A DNA stretch of 39,627 nucleotides from Collinsella sp. MSK.8.10 (GCF_019041915.1 NZ_JAHPYF010000011.1:1-39627); one strand, 5' to 3'; numbered from the stretch's first letter, positions 1-8,890 are shown. The notes: generated by a model not told the origin, from the sequence alone. A program made the numbers and translations.

Positions 1-134
1 GCGTCGTAGCCCTCGTCGGCGACCTTGTCGGCGAGCGCGGTCATCTTCTTGCCGGTCTCGTAGAGCGCCTTGCCGTCCTCGAGGTAGCCCTCCTGGTCGA
101 AATGCATGATCTCGATCTTCTCGGTTTCCTTCAT
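1..134 (-). CDS. SIS-domain sugar isomerase-like protein, N-terminal part
   Basis: Partial gene that runs off the left edge of the window; only about 44 N-terminal residues are visible, beginning MKETEKIEIMHFDQEG. The start is an ATG preceded by AGGAGAG at a good distance. The short N-terminus followed by GYLEDGKALYETGKK resembles the leading helix of phosphosugar isomerase/deglycase proteins of the SIS fold, but the SIS domain itself lies outside the window, so the family call rests on the neighbour, a clear SIS protein 60 bp upstream in the same direction. Probably the second gene of a two-gene sugar-phosphate isomerase/deglycase operon. Identity is uncertain. Confidence 0.5.
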   Translation of the reverse strand, partial: MKETEKIEIMHFDQEGYLEDGKALYETGKKMTALADKVADEGYD

Positions 135-194
135 TTGTCTCTCCTTTCTGGGGTTGTCTCCACATCCCCCATGCCAACGGGCACCAAAACCCGC

Positions 195-1310
195 TTACAT
201 TCCGTAACACTCGGCCGCTTTGGCCTTAAGCGCATTGACTGACTCTTCGTAGCCCTCTGCCTTGACCTCCATCTGTTTGGAGACGGCATCGAGATACGGG
301 TGCACGTCCCATGACTTCAGACGCTCGGCGATTATGGCCGCAATCGTCTGGAAGAACACAAGATTGGGAATTGCGCTGAGCAGCGGAGCCACCTGAGGCA
401 CCGCAACCTCGTGAGCCCTACCCCTGGGATGGGCCGTGAGCAGCACCGTTTTTGTCGTAACGTTCGATAGCGCATCGGCGATATTCGCAAGACGCTCCGA
501 CCCCTGCGGATCGTCGACAATAAACACCAGATAACCCGGAACGATCTGCATCTCGGGACCGTGGACGAATTCCTCGCCCTCGTGATGCATGGCAGGAATC
601 TTGATGGTCTCGCTCAGCTTGAGGGCCGCCTCTTCGGCAACGCCATAGTTGGGGCCGTTGCCGACGACCATGGCGGGCATGTGCTCAGAAAGCTCGAGCA
701 TGCGGTCTTGGACATATGCCTCGGCAGTCTTGCACATCACGGCATTGGCATGGATAGCCTCGCGCAGGTCGTCAAGACGCTGGGCAACGCCCTTGGCGTC
801 AATCGTTCCGCGCGCCTGACCACCATAAACACCAAAGAGCACCAGGTACTCAACGAGAACCTCGACGCCCAGAGTCACAAAGTCCACCGACTCGACGCCC
901 ACACCGTAGTCAAGAACGATGTCAGCGTGCTCCTTGATGGGTGCCTCGACGTTTGCCGTGAGCGCAACTGCAGCCATATCGTGCGCGCGCATGTAATCGA
1001 GCGCCGCAATCGTATTGGTCGAATAGCCACTCTGCGAGACGGCGATGTTGAGCGCATACTGCGGATAGGTGTGTTCAAAATCGACGAAGGCCTCGGGCGT
1101 CACAACGGACACCTGCATCTGCAGCGCATCTTGCAGGTAATCGCGGGCGCAATCGGCGGCATGGCGCGACGAACCCGAAGCAACGATGCGCAGCGCGTCA
1201 AAAGAACCGGACTGGAAAATATCAACGAGCTGCGCTACCAGCTCAGACGAACGCTCGAGGTTCTCTCCCATACGCACATGGGCAAGCTGAACGTAATCGA
1301 GCATCTTCAT
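195..1310 (-). CDS. SIS-domain phosphosugar isomerase/deglycase-like protein
   Basis: 371-residue protein with two tandem SIS (sugar isomerase) domains, related to the isomerase half of GlmS and to FrlB/AgaS-type deglycases and isomerases. The first SIS domain has the phosphosugar loop IVASGSSRHAA near residue 45 and AVSQSGYSTNT near residue 95. The second has VVGNGPNYGVAEEAALKLSE and the GlmS-like segment HHEGEEFVHGPEMQI. No glutaminase domain is present, so it should act on an amino sugar or fructosamine phosphate without using glutamine; the exact substrate cannot be read from sequence. An ATG 13 codons further upstream in frame exists, but the chosen start has GAGGTGA at the right spacing. 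It lies upstream of a second SIS-like gene and downstream of GntR/HutC regulators that probably control it. Confidence 0.8.
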   Translation of the reverse strand: MKMLDYVQLAHVRMGENLERSSELVAQLVDIFQSGSFDALRIVASGSSRHAADCARDYLQDALQMQVSVVTPEAFVDFEHTYPQYALNIAVSQSGYSTNTIAALDYMRAHDMAAVALTANVEAPIKEHADIVLDYGVGVESVDFVTLGVEVLVEYLVLFGVYGGQARGTIDAKGVAQRLDDLREAIHANAVMCKTAEAYVQDRMLELSEHMPAMVVGNGPNYGVAEEAALKLSETIKIPAMHHEGEEFVHGPEMQIVPGYLVFIVDDPQGSERLANIADALSNVTTKTVLLTAHPRGRAHEVAVPQVAPLLSAIPNLVFFQTIAAIIAERLKSWDVHPYLDAVSKQMEVKAEGYEESVNALKAKAAECYGM

Positions 1311-1335
1311 CGTCTCACCTCGTAACAAATCATTA

Positions 1336-1380
1336 GTATTTGATACCAATCACAGTTACAGGTTACGGCTTTTTGATACC
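1336..1380. promoter_or_regulatory. Putative GntR/HutC operator pair upstream of the SIS genes
   Basis: GTATTTGATAC (1336-1346) is a GTAT-N3-ATAC dyad, and the word TTTGATACC recurs 33 bp away (1339-1347 and 1372-1380), about three helical turns. Both lie 30-70 bp upstream of the SIS gene start. Proximity to two GntR/HutC genes suggests they are the operators. The rest of 1311-1504 holds no gene that I can see. Confidence 0.4.
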
Positions 1381-1504
1381 TCTTTGTCGATTAATATATC
1401 CCCATCGGCGAACGGTCGATTTTGAGCCATGTAAGGTTGTATATGCAGTCTGCTCAACAAATCAAAATTCTGTCAGCTTTTCAGTCCGTTATGTAAAAAA
1501 CCAG

Positions 1505-2218
1505 CTAGTACGTATAGGTATATCCACCCGCATCGCCGCGGTTAAACGACTTGACGTACTCGATCGCCTGGCCGCTCGCATCGAAGCTCACGCACTCCAG
1601 CGTCAAGGCAAGATCGCCCTGCTCCAATCCAAGCAGGCCGGCATCTCGCGCGCCCAGCGCTTCGATATCGAGCTTTTCCTGTGCCATGACCGGCTTTCGG
1701 CCCAACATCTCATAGGTCTCGTACAAACTGAAGACCGACACGTCAATATCTTCGATTGTGGGAAACAGCAGGCACGGGATGAACGCCGTCTCAATCGATA
1801 CGGGATCGCCGTTGACGCAGTTCAAACGCCGAATCGAATACAGCAAATCATCCTCGGCAATGCCAAACAGGTTGGCATAATATGGGCCCGCATAACGCTT
1901 GGAACGCGCGAGGATACGGACGGACGGCTCGCCGCCCGAAGCACGAACCGATTCGCGAAAGCCTCCCGTTCGCTCGTAGGCAACGGGCACCTTCTGTGCC
2001 ACAAACGCGCCCTTTCCGCGGACGCGTCGAATCTGCCCACGCCGAACCAGCTCATCGACAGCACTTCGGATGGTCAAGCGTGTCGTACCAAATTCCTCGG
2101 CGAGGTCTTTTTCGGACGGAATCATGGAACCCGTGGGATATATGCCGCGCTCGATACGCTCCTCGATGCGGCGTCGAATACGCATATAAACCGGGGTGGC
2201 ATCTACTGTTTCAGCCAT
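1505..2218 (-). CDS. GntR family regulator, HutC/UTRA subfamily
   Basis: 237-residue transcription regulator. Residues about 10-75 form the GntR winged helix (PVYMRIRRRIEERI, then IPSEKDLAEEFGTTRLTIR, ending in RVRGKGAFVA). The rest is a UTRA ligand-binding domain of the kind that senses sugar phosphates or small metabolites, with the typical IRRLNCVNGDPVSIETAFIP strand pair. Its start lies inside the end of the preceding gntR gene (16-bp overlap), so the two are translated from one mRNA. It is followed by the SIS-domain genes and is the best candidate for their repressor. Ligand unknown; an amino-sugar or fructosamine phosphate is a guess based on the neighbours. Confidence 0.85.
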   Translation of the reverse strand: MAETVDATPVYMRIRRRIEERIERGIYPTGSMIPSEKDLAEEFGTTRLTIRSAVDELVRRGQIRRVRGKGAFVAQKVPVAYERTGGFRESVRASGGEPSVRILARSKRYAGPYYANLFGIAEDDLLYSIRRLNCVNGDPVSIETAFIPCLLFPTIEDIDVSVFSLYETYEMLGRKPVMAQEKLDIEALGARDAGLLGLEQGDLALTLECVSFDASGQAIEYVKSFNRGDAGGYTYTY

Positions 2219-2970
2219 TGTTCACCTGCCACGCTCCTCATGCCGTTCTTTTCGCCGTTATCGGCAAAGCGGAACTTTGTGGGCAAAATCACCGATTTGC
2301 AATGCTCCACAAAACGCATGTCCTTATCAAATTCTATCGTGCTCTCATAGAACACCGGCGTCCCCTCTTCTTGCTGGAGCAGCTCGGCCTCTTCGGCGTT
2401 CAAACGCGAGATGGAGATATGCTCACGTCCATGCTCAACACGCACGCCGCCTTCTTTGAGCAAGACATCGTAAAGGCTCTCACACTCAAAATCGTGCTCG
2501 GGAAGCGAGGGGCACAGGGACAGGTTAACGTGAGCCGTCTCGATTGACGCCGGCTCGCCCTCAATAAGTCGAACACGCTGCATGCGGAGCAAAGGAGCGC
2601 CTACAGCAACCCCAAGCTTGTCGGCAAGCGCCTCATCCGCCTCGATGGTCTCGGTGGAAACCAGACGAGAAGAGGGGTGCAGGCCGGCAGTCCGCACAGC
2701 ATCGGAGAAGTTATACGTTTCCTGAAAGATATTGAGCGGTTTGGGAGGACGCACATACGTACCCGATCCGCGACGGCTCTCGAGCGTTCCACACGAGATG
2801 AGCCGCGTGATACCAGCGCGCAACGCCGTACGCGAAACGCCGATCTCTTCGCACAGCACGCGCTCGGCCGGCAGGCGATCGCCGCCGGCAAGCTGATGGT
2901 GCTGGATATACCAAAGAATCCCCTCAACAGCACGATCTTTGGGGGGAATTGCATAAGATTCGCCTGCCAT
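2203..2970 (-). CDS. GntR family regulator, HutC/UTRA subfamily (second copy)
   Basis: 255-residue GntR/HutC regulator. The winged helix occupies about residues 12-75 (RLPAERVLCEEIGVSRTALR, then SRRGSGTYVR) and is followed by a UTRA domain (LRMQRVRLIEGEPASIETAH and VFYESTIEFD). It is only distantly similar to the downstream gntR gene, so this is not a recent duplication. Its ATG has GAGGAG about 9 bp upstream. The 3' end overlaps the next regulator by 16 bp, which implies translational coupling. Two different UTRA regulators in one overlapping pair may sense two ligands for the same operon, or one may control another locus. Confidence 0.85.
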   Translation of the reverse strand: MAGESYAIPPKDRAVEGILWYIQHHQLAGGDRLPAERVLCEEIGVSRTALRAGITRLISCGTLESRRGSGTYVRPPKPLNIFQETYNFSDAVRTAGLHPSSRLVSTETIEADEALADKLGVAVGAPLLRMQRVRLIEGEPASIETAHVNLSLCPSLPEHDFECESLYDVLLKEGGVRVEHGREHISISRLNAEEAELLQQEEGTPVFYESTIEFDKDMRFVEHCKSVILPTKFRFADNGEKNGMRSVAGEQWLKQ

Positions 2971-3008
2971 CGCACAGACTCCTCATTCAGAAACGTATGC
3001 CGCCAAAA

Positions 3009-3497
3009 TTAGGCCAGCCCTCCCATGGCATCAAATTCGGCCTTAATCTTCTCGGCGACATTCCGATACGACTTATATAGGCTTGAATCGCGTTTGACTT
3101 CGTCGGTCATAACGGGAATCTCTAATTTGGAAACCTCGTCTTTTCCCGTCTGAACCGCCACAACAACGCCCATACCAAGACACATATTACGCTTGGCAGC
3201 GTTCATTTTTGCCGCCTTAGCGGGATTTGCCAGAATACGCTGGGCAAATTCCTGTTTAGAGACCGCTTCATCGGCCTCCGGATCGCCCGCCTCGGCTACT
3301 TCGCACTGCAACACGTCCGCATAGTCAAAAATCTTCGGCTCGCCGCCGCGCTGATGCACGGCCCACTTGTGACGCGTGGCATCCTGGTAGATAGCCGGCA
3401 AAAACGTAAACCGCGGCGGGTCCAAAATCGTATCCGTGATGGTAAACACATCGGGATCAAAGGCATCCTGCGGGTTTTTCTTCTTGAACAGCCCCAT
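3009..3497 (-). CDS. Hypothetical protein
   Basis: 162-residue soluble protein, not recognised. It starts with a basic stretch MGLFKKKNPQDAF, has a beta-rich first half with aromatic residues (PPRFTFLPAIYQ, HKWAVHQRGGEPKIFDYADV) and a helical second half (KSYRNVAEKIKAEFDAM). No signal peptide or membrane helix is visible. The start chosen has GGGAGG upstream; an in-frame extension of 11 residues is possible but lacks a ribosome site. It lies 38 bp upstream of the gntR pair on the same strand and may be co-transcribed. No function proposed. Confidence 0.65.
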   Translation of the reverse strand: MGLFKKKNPQDAFDPDVFTITDTILDPPRFTFLPAIYQDATRHKWAVHQRGGEPKIFDYADVLQCEVAEAGDPEADEAVSKQEFAQRILANPAKAAKMNAAKRNMCLGMGVVVAVQTGKDEVSKLEIPVMTDEVKRDSSLYKSYRNVAEKIKAEFDAMGGLA

Positions 3498-3618
3498 ATC
3501 AGCCTCCCGTACTAGCATTAAACAACTCAAGCTGAATATAGCACCAATTTCAAGCCGCCGCTTTACCGTATCGGTGCGCGGCGTCTATGGCTCGCCCAGC
3601 GGAAAAGTTCACGGACGA

Positions 3619-3691
3619 GGGCCGGGGCGCCTGCTTTGTTTTGAGAAGTGGGCTCCGCGAACTTCTCAAAACAAAGCAGGCGCCCCGGCCC
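3619..3691. repeat. Giant hairpin, family A copy 1 (A1)
   Basis: Perfect 31-bp inverted repeat: left arm 3619-3649, 11-nt loop GGGCTCCGCGA (3650-3660), right arm 3661-3691. The stem tip is GAGAAGT/ACTTCTC. The arm sequence differs from A2, but loop and tip are nearly identical to A2 read on the other strand. No T-run follows, so it is not an ordinary terminator. It lies between the unknown gene at 3009-3497 and phosphoketolase, in a 417-bp gap with no gene. Confidence 0.85.
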
Positions 3692-3721
3692 CGGCAATGT
3701 AATCTTGGCTTCCCAAAGTCA

Positions 3722-3789
3722 GATATGCGGTCTCCAGGGCAGCATCAGCAAAGCCCCCATTACATAAAAAATATCAGCCCCCGCATATC
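3722..3789. repeat. Short inverted repeat between the two family A hairpins
   Basis: GATATGCGG (3722-3730) and CCGCATATC (3781-3789) form a 9-bp inverted repeat with a 50-nt interior, located exactly in the spacer between A1 and A2. Otherwise 3692-3802 appears empty. Confidence 0.5.
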
Positions 3790-3802
3790 GAAACGGTCGA
3801 GA

Positions 3803-3887
3803 GGGCCTTGCCCGGCGGGGTGGCCTTGCTCCGGGAAGTTCGCGAAGCCCACTTCCCGGAGCAAGGCCACCCCGCCGGGCAAGGCCC
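3803..3887. repeat. Giant hairpin, family A copy 2 (A2), opposite orientation
   Basis: Perfect 37-bp inverted repeat: left arm 3803-3839, 11-nt loop TCGCGAAGCCC (3840-3850), right arm 3851-3887. The reverse complement of the loop is GGGCTTCGCGA, one base different from the A1 loop, and the tip AAGT/ACTT is the same, so A1 and A2 form an opposed pair. The right end is 27 bp from the phosphoketolase stop codon. No T-run. Confidence 0.85.
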
Positions 3888-3914
3888 CAGCGCGAGACCG
3901 TCCCGAATGCCTAC

Positions 3915-6443
3915 CTACTCGTTGTCGCCCGCGGTCATCTGCGTTGCGGAGAGCGCGCCGTCGGCAGCGGTTGCGGCTGCGGCGTCGGGCCAGACCCAGT
4001 CGGTGAAGGCCGGGTGATCGTAGCCCTCATCGCACGCGAACTCAAAGGCCTCGGTGCGGAATGCCTCCCACTTATCAATCTGCTCGGCAAACTTATCGGC
4101 GTCGACCATGCGCAGCACGTCGGCGGCCAGTACCCAGCGGTCCATGTTGTTCAGGCGCAGCATGTCGAACGGCGTTGTCGTGGAGCCTTTCTCCTCGTAG
4201 CCGTGGACGCGGAAGGCATCGTGGCCGGGGCGGTTCCAGATCAGGCGGCGAATCGTGCCGGCATAGGCGTGGAACGCGAAGAGGACGGGCTTCTCGCCGC
4301 AGCCGAACAGCTCAGCCCAGCGCTCGTCGCTGAGAGCCTGGTCGTTCTCGCAGACGTTCTGGATCTTGAGCAGATCGACCACGTTGACGAACCACACCTT
4401 GATGCCCAGCTCGCGCAGCATGTCGGTTGCAGCCAGAGCCTCAAGCGTCGGCACGTCACCACAGGTGGCGACCACGACGTCGGCCTCGGCGAGCGAATCG
4501 GCGGTCGATGCCCACTCCCAGGTCGCAACGCCCTCGGCGAGCTCCGCCTTGGCCTCGTCGACCGTCTGGAAGGTCGGAGCAGGCTGCTTGCCGCAGAAGA
4601 TGGCGTTGACGCAGTCAGTGGACTGGTAGACGCGCTCGGCCACGGCGAGAGCCATGTTGGCGTCGGCCGGATAGTAGGCGTTTACGATGTGCGTGTCGTT
4701 GGCCTTGTTGAGCAGCAGGTCGATAAAGCCGGGGTCCTGATGCGAGAAGCCGTTGTGGTCCTGACGCCAGACGTGACTCGACAGCAAAATGTTAAGGCCG
4801 CTGATGGGGGCACGCCACGGAATCTCGCGCTTGGTAGCCTCGAGCCACTTGCAGTGCTGGTTGACCATGGAGTCGACCACATGGACAAAGCTCTCGTAGG
4901 AGCTCCACACGCCGGAACGGCCAGTGAGCACGTAGGCCTCGAGGAAGCCCTCGCATTGGTGCTCGGACAGCTGCTCGACGACCTTACCGGAGCCTGCCAG
5001 CAGCTCGTCGTTGGCCTCGTCCTCGTAGAAGCCGGCGTCCCACTGCTTCTTGGTCACCTTGTAGGCAGCCTGCAGGCGGTTGGACGCGGTCTCGTCGGGA
5101 CCAAAGATGCGGAAGTCATCCATGTTCTTGGCCAGAACGTCGGCAGTGTACTCACCAAAGACGCGGGCGGCCTCGGTGGAGCCCCAGCCATGACCCTTAG
5201 TTGCGACGGGGACCTCGTGGGCATGAATATCGGGCAGCTCGAGCTCGCGACGCACCTTACCGCCGTTCGCGTTGGGGTTGGCGCCGATGCGCAGCTCGCC
5301 GGTCGGCATAAAGGCCGTCACCTCGGGGCGCACCTGGCCCTCGGGCGTAAAGAGCTCCTCGGGCTTGTAGGAACGCAGCCACTCGCGCAGCACGCGGAAG
5401 TGCTCGTGGGTGTCCTTGGCACTCGCCAGCGGCACCTGATGCGCGCGCCAGGAGTCCTCGGTCTTCTTGCCGTCGATGTGCTTGGGGCAAGTCCAGCCCT
5501 TGGGCGTACGGAACACAATCATGGGGTAGGCCGGGCGGACCACGGTCTCGCCTGAGGCGGCCTGGGCCTGCGCGGTGGCCTTGATGTCACAGATCTCGTC
5601 AAAGACCTGCTCAAACAGGGCAGCGAAACGCGCATGAATGCTTGCGTGGCTCTCGTCGTCAAAGCCGGCGACAAAGAAGTGCGGCTTATAGCCCATGCCC
5701 TCAAAGAACTTGGTGAGCTCTTCGTCGGACACGCGGGCAAGGATGGTGGGGTTGGCGATCTTGTAGCCGTTGAGGTGCAGGATCGGCAGGACGATGCCGT
5801 CGGTTGCCGGGTTCACGAGCTTGTTGGACTGCCAAGAGGTCGCGAGCGGACCGGTCTCGGACTCGCCATCGCCCACCACGGCCACGGCCAGCAGGCTCGG
5901 GTTGTCCATAACGGCGCCGTAGGCGTGGCTGAGCGTGTAGCCGAGCTCGCCGCCCTCGTGGATGGAACCGGGCGTCTCGGGCGCAAAGTGGCTCGGGATG
6001 CCGCCGGGATAGGAGAACTGGCGGAAGAACTTCTGCAGGCCGGCCTCGTCATTGGTGATGTCGGGGCGAATCTCACGGTAGGTGCCGTCGAGCAACGACT
6101 GAGCAGTACCGGCGGGGCCACCGTGACCAGGGCCCATCAAGAAGATAGCATTCTGGTTGTGGTCGGCAATGAGACGATTGACGTGACCGAACAGGAAGTT
6201 GATGCCGGGCGTGGTGCCCCAGTGGCCAACCAGGCGGTGCTTAACGTCCGGACGACCGAAATCGCGCACCTCACCGGTTTTCTCATCAACAAAGTCGGGG
6301 CGCATTAGCGGGTTAGAGCGAAGGTAGATTTGACCGACGGACAGATAGTTCGATGCGCGCCAATACAGGTCGACGCCCTCGAGCTCGGAAGCCGGCACCT
6401 CGTGGCCCAGCTTTTGCCACGGCGTCCCCAGTGTTTTAGCCAT
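3915..6443 (-). CDS. xfp: Xylulose-5-phosphate/fructose-6-phosphate phosphoketolase
   Basis: 842-residue thiamine-diphosphate enzyme that splits xylulose-5-P or fructose-6-P with phosphate into acetyl phosphate plus glyceraldehyde-3-P or erythrose-4-P; the central enzyme of the bifid shunt. Full family length, with the typical N-terminus ([16 protein letters not shown]), [20 protein letters not shown], the MGPGHGGPA segment, the ThDP-binding region around [35 protein letters not shown] and the C-terminal [25 protein letters not shown]. Start ATG preceded by AAGGGA. It stands alone as a transcription unit behind a lacI gene, with two operator-like palindromes upstream. An A-type giant hairpin lies 27 bp after the stop codon. 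Confidence 0.95.
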   Translation of the reverse strand: MAKTLGTPWQKLGHEVPASELEGVDLYWRASNYLSVGQIYLRSNPLMRPDFVDEKTGEVRDFGRPDVKHRLVGHWGTTPGINFLFGHVNRLIADHNQNAIFLMGPGHGGPAGTAQSLLDGTYREIRPDITNDEAGLQKFFRQFSYPGGIPSHFAPETPGSIHEGGELGYTLSHAYGAVMDNPSLLAVAVVGDGESETGPLATSWQSNKLVNPATDGIVLPILHLNGYKIANPTILARVSDEELTKFFEGMGYKPHFFVAGFDDESHASIHARFAALFEQVFDEICDIKATAQAQAASGETVVRPAYPMIVFRTPKGWTCPKHIDGKKTEDSWRAHQVPLASAKDTHEHFRVLREWLRSYKPEELFTPEGQVRPEVTAFMPTGELRIGANPNANGGKVRRELELPDIHAHEVPVATKGHGWGSTEAARVFGEYTADVLAKNMDDFRIFGPDETASNRLQAAYKVTKKQWDAGFYEDEANDELLAGSGKVVEQLSEHQCEGFLEAYVLTGRSGVWSSYESFVHVVDSMVNQHCKWLEATKREIPWRAPISGLNILLSSHVWRQDHNGFSHQDPGFIDLLLNKANDTHIVNAYYPADANMALAVAERVYQSTDCVNAIFCGKQPAPTFQTVDEAKAELAEGVATWEWASTADSLAEADVVVATCGDVPTLEALAATDMLRELGIKVWFVNVVDLLKIQNVCENDQALSDERWAELFGCGEKPVLFAFHAYAGTIRRLIWNRPGHDAFRVHGYEEKGSTTTPFDMLRLNNMDRWVLAADVLRMVDADKFAEQIDKWEAFRTEAFEFACDEGYDHPAFTDWVWPDAAAATAADGALSATQMTAGDNE

Positions 6444-6512
6444 TGTTTATGTCCCTTCGCTTTGCGGTCACCCTTCGATACGGCAACCTTTCGTTGGGAC
6501 TAGTATATTTGC

Positions 6513-6549
6513 TAAAACGTTTTATCATGGTGAAAAAACGTTTTATCAC
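6513..6549. promoter_or_regulatory. Two LacI-type operators upstream of phosphoketolase
   Basis: A perfect 12-bp palindrome TAAAACGTTTTA (6513-6524) and a 20-bp dyad with one mismatched pair, GTGAAAAAACGTTTTATCAC (6530-6549), both centred on CG as in LacI/CcpA-family operators. Their centres are 21 bp apart, two helical turns. They lie 70-106 bp upstream of the xfp start and downstream of a lacI-family gene. Confidence 0.7.
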
Positions 6550-6647
6550 CCCTATCAATCCCATCGATTAGCAAAACGCGACATTCACCTGCGGCGTTGA
6601 TTGCCACAGTTGCTCCACATTCGGTCTCTGCAAATTGGTAAACGTGT

Positions 6648-7676
6648 TTAGTTGTGTTTAGTAAGCTCGAGCACGCTGTCCTTAACGATAAGCTCCGGCT
6701 CCAGAACGACCTCTTCGGCACGCCTGCCGCCCCTACCGGCAAGACGCTTGGACATGCAGCCAAAAGCATGCTCCGCAAGGACACCAGGGTCCTGCTCAAT
6801 CGCGGTCAGCGCCGGCTCAAAGAGAACGTCGGCCGCCGAGTTGTCATAGCTCACCACCGAGATATCGCCCGGGATGCTCTTCCCCATCTCGTGCAAGCGC
6901 TTGAGCAAACCGAGGGCAATGTTATCCGAGCTTGCGAACACGGCAGTGGCGTCAGTTGCGAGCACTGCCTCCGAGGCCTCGTATGCGCTCGGAATGTAGT
7001 ACTCGCTCTCAAACTCCAAACGCGCGTCGATCGGCAGGCCAACCTCGCGCAGCGCGCGCTCATAGCCGGCAAGTCGCTTGCGACCCGTATTGGAACGGCG
7101 GGCATTAACCAGGCAGGCAATACGGCGGTGGCCTTGCTCGATCAGATAGCGGGTGGCCATATAGCCGCCCATCTCGTGGTCGAACATCACCTTGTCGCAC
7201 TCGAGCCCCTCAATGGCACGGTCGACCATTACGGCCGGGATGGGCAGGTGGCTGACTTCTTCGCGCAGGGCGCGGTCATCGGAGAACTCGTCACCCACCA
7301 CCAGAAAGACGCCATCAACGCCGCGCGTCACCAGCTGGCGCAGCAGCTCCAGATCGTCATCGGCGCTTCCGCCCGAGCTGGTAATGAAGAGCGCATAGCC
7401 GTCCTCGCGGCAGCGCTTTTCCAGGCTACCGGCGAGCGAGGCAAAAAAGCGGCTCTCGATGTTAGGGACGATAAGGCCCAGCGTGCGCGACTCGCGCATG
7501 ACCAGGCTGCGCGCAATCTGGTTGGGAACATAGTGGTTGCGCGCCGCGACCTCTTTGATGAGCTTGCGGTTTTCTTCCGAGATGCGACAGGGCCGATTAT
7601 TGAGAACAAGCGAGACCGACGAGGGGGAAAGCCCCACCTCCTGGGCGATCTGCTTGAGGGTGACTTTGTTGGCCAT
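6648..7676 (-). CDS. LacI family transcription regulator
   Basis: 342 residues, standard LacI/GalR length. The N-terminal helix-turn-helix reads VTLKQIAQEVGLSPSSVSLV with hinge region NQIARSLVMRESRTLGLIVP, followed by a periplasmic-binding-protein-like effector domain (residues about 60-335) with SSDNIALGLLKRLHEMG and ISVVSYDNS. It ends 204 bp before phosphoketolase on the same strand, and the gap contains two CG-centred palindromes, so it probably controls xfp in response to a sugar or sugar phosphate. Whether it also represses itself is not visible: no similar palindrome was seen in the short gap toward murB. Confidence 0.9.
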   Translation of the reverse strand: MANKVTLKQIAQEVGLSPSSVSLVLNNRPCRISEENRKLIKEVAARNHYVPNQIARSLVMRESRTLGLIVPNIESRFFASLAGSLEKRCREDGYALFITSSGGSADDDLELLRQLVTRGVDGVFLVVGDEFSDDRALREEVSHLPIPAVMVDRAIEGLECDKVMFDHEMGGYMATRYLIEQGHRRIACLVNARRSNTGRKRLAGYERALREVGLPIDARLEFESEYYIPSAYEASEAVLATDATAVFASSDNIALGLLKRLHEMGKSIPGDISVVSYDNSAADVLFEPALTAIEQDPGVLAEHAFGCMSKRLAGRGGRRAEEVVLEPELIVKDSVLELTKHN

Positions 7677-7810
7677 CTCGCTCCTTCCGGGTTTACGCGC
7701 AATCTCTTGAAAGTATAGCGACTACCCCTCTACCTCGGTGATAAACACTTTACCAATCCGGTGGACGGCTGTTTTATCGCCGCCAGCGCACCAAATCCGT
7801 CCGGGTGGGG

Positions 7811-7816
7811 TATATT
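7811..7816 (+). promoter_or_regulatory. Possible -10 box of murB
   Basis: TATATT lies 44 bp upstream of the murB start. No convincing -35 box is seen at the right distance, so this is tentative. Confidence 0.3.
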
Positions 7817-7859
7817 GCAATCGATTGATGACAACGACCACCAAAAGGCGGATATTCGT

Positions 7860-8822
7860 ATGCACGAGAACGACTTTTTTAACGAGGACCTGCTGTGCGC
7901 GCTCGCTGGCGTTGCCGGCGAGGACAACGTGCTGATGAGCGAGCCCATGCGCGAGCACACCACGTTTAAGATCGGCGGCCCGGCCGACGTCTTTGTCACG
8001 CCCGATACCGAGCAGGGCCTCGTCGCCACGCTCGATACCTGCTATCGCTGCGACCTGCCACTCACCATCGTGGGCAACGGCTCCGACTTGCTCGTCGGCG
8101 ACAAGGGCATCCGCGGCGTCGTCGTAGCGCTGGGCGAGGGCCTCTCCGACATTACGGTCAACGGCACGCACGTCACGGCGGCAGCCGGCGCCCTGCTTTC
8201 CGATGTCGCCGCGGCGGCAGCCGAGGCCGGTCTCACCGGCATGGAGCCCATCTCGGGCATTCCCGGATCGGTCGGCGGTGCCTGCTACATGAACGCCGGT
8301 GCCTACGGTGCCTGCATGGCCGATGTGCTGGAGTCCGTGCGCGTCTACAAGCCCGCCCGCATGCTCGACGACGGCACCCGCGGTAGCGGCAGCATTATCG
8401 AGTTCGATGTCGATGAGCTCAACCTGGGCTATCGCAAGAGCCGCATTGCCGACGACGGTTTCATCGTGCTTTCGGCCACTTTCAATCTCGCCCCGGGCAA
8501 CGCCGCGATGATCAAGGCCGACATGGACGACTACCGCCAGCGCCGCGAGGACAAGCAGCCGCTCGACATGCCGAGCGCCGGCTCCACCTTCAAGCGCCCC
8601 GAGGGCTACTTTGCCGGCAAGCTCATCATGGACGCCGGCCTGCGAGGACACGCCATCGGCGGCGCGCAGGTGAGCGAAAAGCACTGCGGCTTCATCGTCA
8701 ACGCCGACCACGCCACCGCCGCCGACGTCGACGAACTCATCCGCCACATCCAAACAACCGTCAAAGACCAATTCAACGTAGACCTAGAACCCGAAGTCCA
8801 CCGAGTCGGCGAATTTTTATAG
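7860..8822 (+). CDS. murB: UDP-N-acetylenolpyruvoylglucosamine reductase
   Basis: 320-residue flavoenzyme that reduces UDP-GlcNAc-enolpyruvate to UDP-MurNAc with NADPH, a cytoplasmic step of peptidoglycan synthesis. The FAD-binding start TTFKIGGPADVF, the glycine-rich GMEPISGIPGSVGG with MNAGAYG, and the catalytic-serine region PSAGSTFKRP followed by GGAQVSEKHCGFIVN are all present. The ATG chosen has AAGGCGG upstream; an in-frame ATG 33 codons earlier would place the likely -10 box inside the gene. Codon use in the last roughly 25 codons shifts toward A/T-ending codons (cta, gta, gaa), unlike the rest, and the tail has a partial copy near 9471, suggesting the 3' end was exchanged. Confidence 0.93.
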   Translation: MHENDFFNEDLLCALAGVAGEDNVLMSEPMREHTTFKIGGPADVFVTPDTEQGLVATLDTCYRCDLPLTIVGNGSDLLVGDKGIRGVVVALGEGLSDITVNGTHVTAAAGALLSDVAAAAAEAGLTGMEPISGIPGSVGGACYMNAGAYGACMADVLESVRVYKPARMLDDGTRGSGSIIEFDVDELNLGYRKSRIADDGFIVLSATFNLAPGNAAMIKADMDDYRQRREDKQPLDMPSAGSTFKRPEGYFAGKLIMDAGLRGHAIGGAQVSEKHCGFIVNADHATAADVDELIRHIQTTVKDQFNVDLEPEVHRVGEFL

Positions 8823-8849
8823 CCTGCCCACCGCGATCCACTTTAATTA

Positions 8850-8887
8850 ATAACGGGACAAGTGATCTAGCTCACTTGTCCCGTTAT
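8850..8887. terminator. Bidirectional terminator between murB and the small unknown gene
   Basis: Perfect 16-bp stem (8850-8865 with 8872-8887, 6-nt loop) reading ATAACGGGACAAGTGA on the left. It has T-rich sequence on both outer sides, and the two flanking genes converge on it. Confidence 0.85.
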
Positions 8888-8890
8888 CAT

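Noticed and set aside
3619..3691. Giant hairpins as ordinary Rho-independent terminators
   Set aside because: Stems of 31-44 bp are far longer than terminators, no T-run follows on either strand, and loops or cores are conserved between loci whereas stems are not.
4014..5555. Long open frame of 513 codons on the plus strand opposite phosphoketolase
   Set aside because: Shadow of GC-rich codon bias; composition is repetitive Val/Gly/Leu/His, no ribosome site, no known domain.
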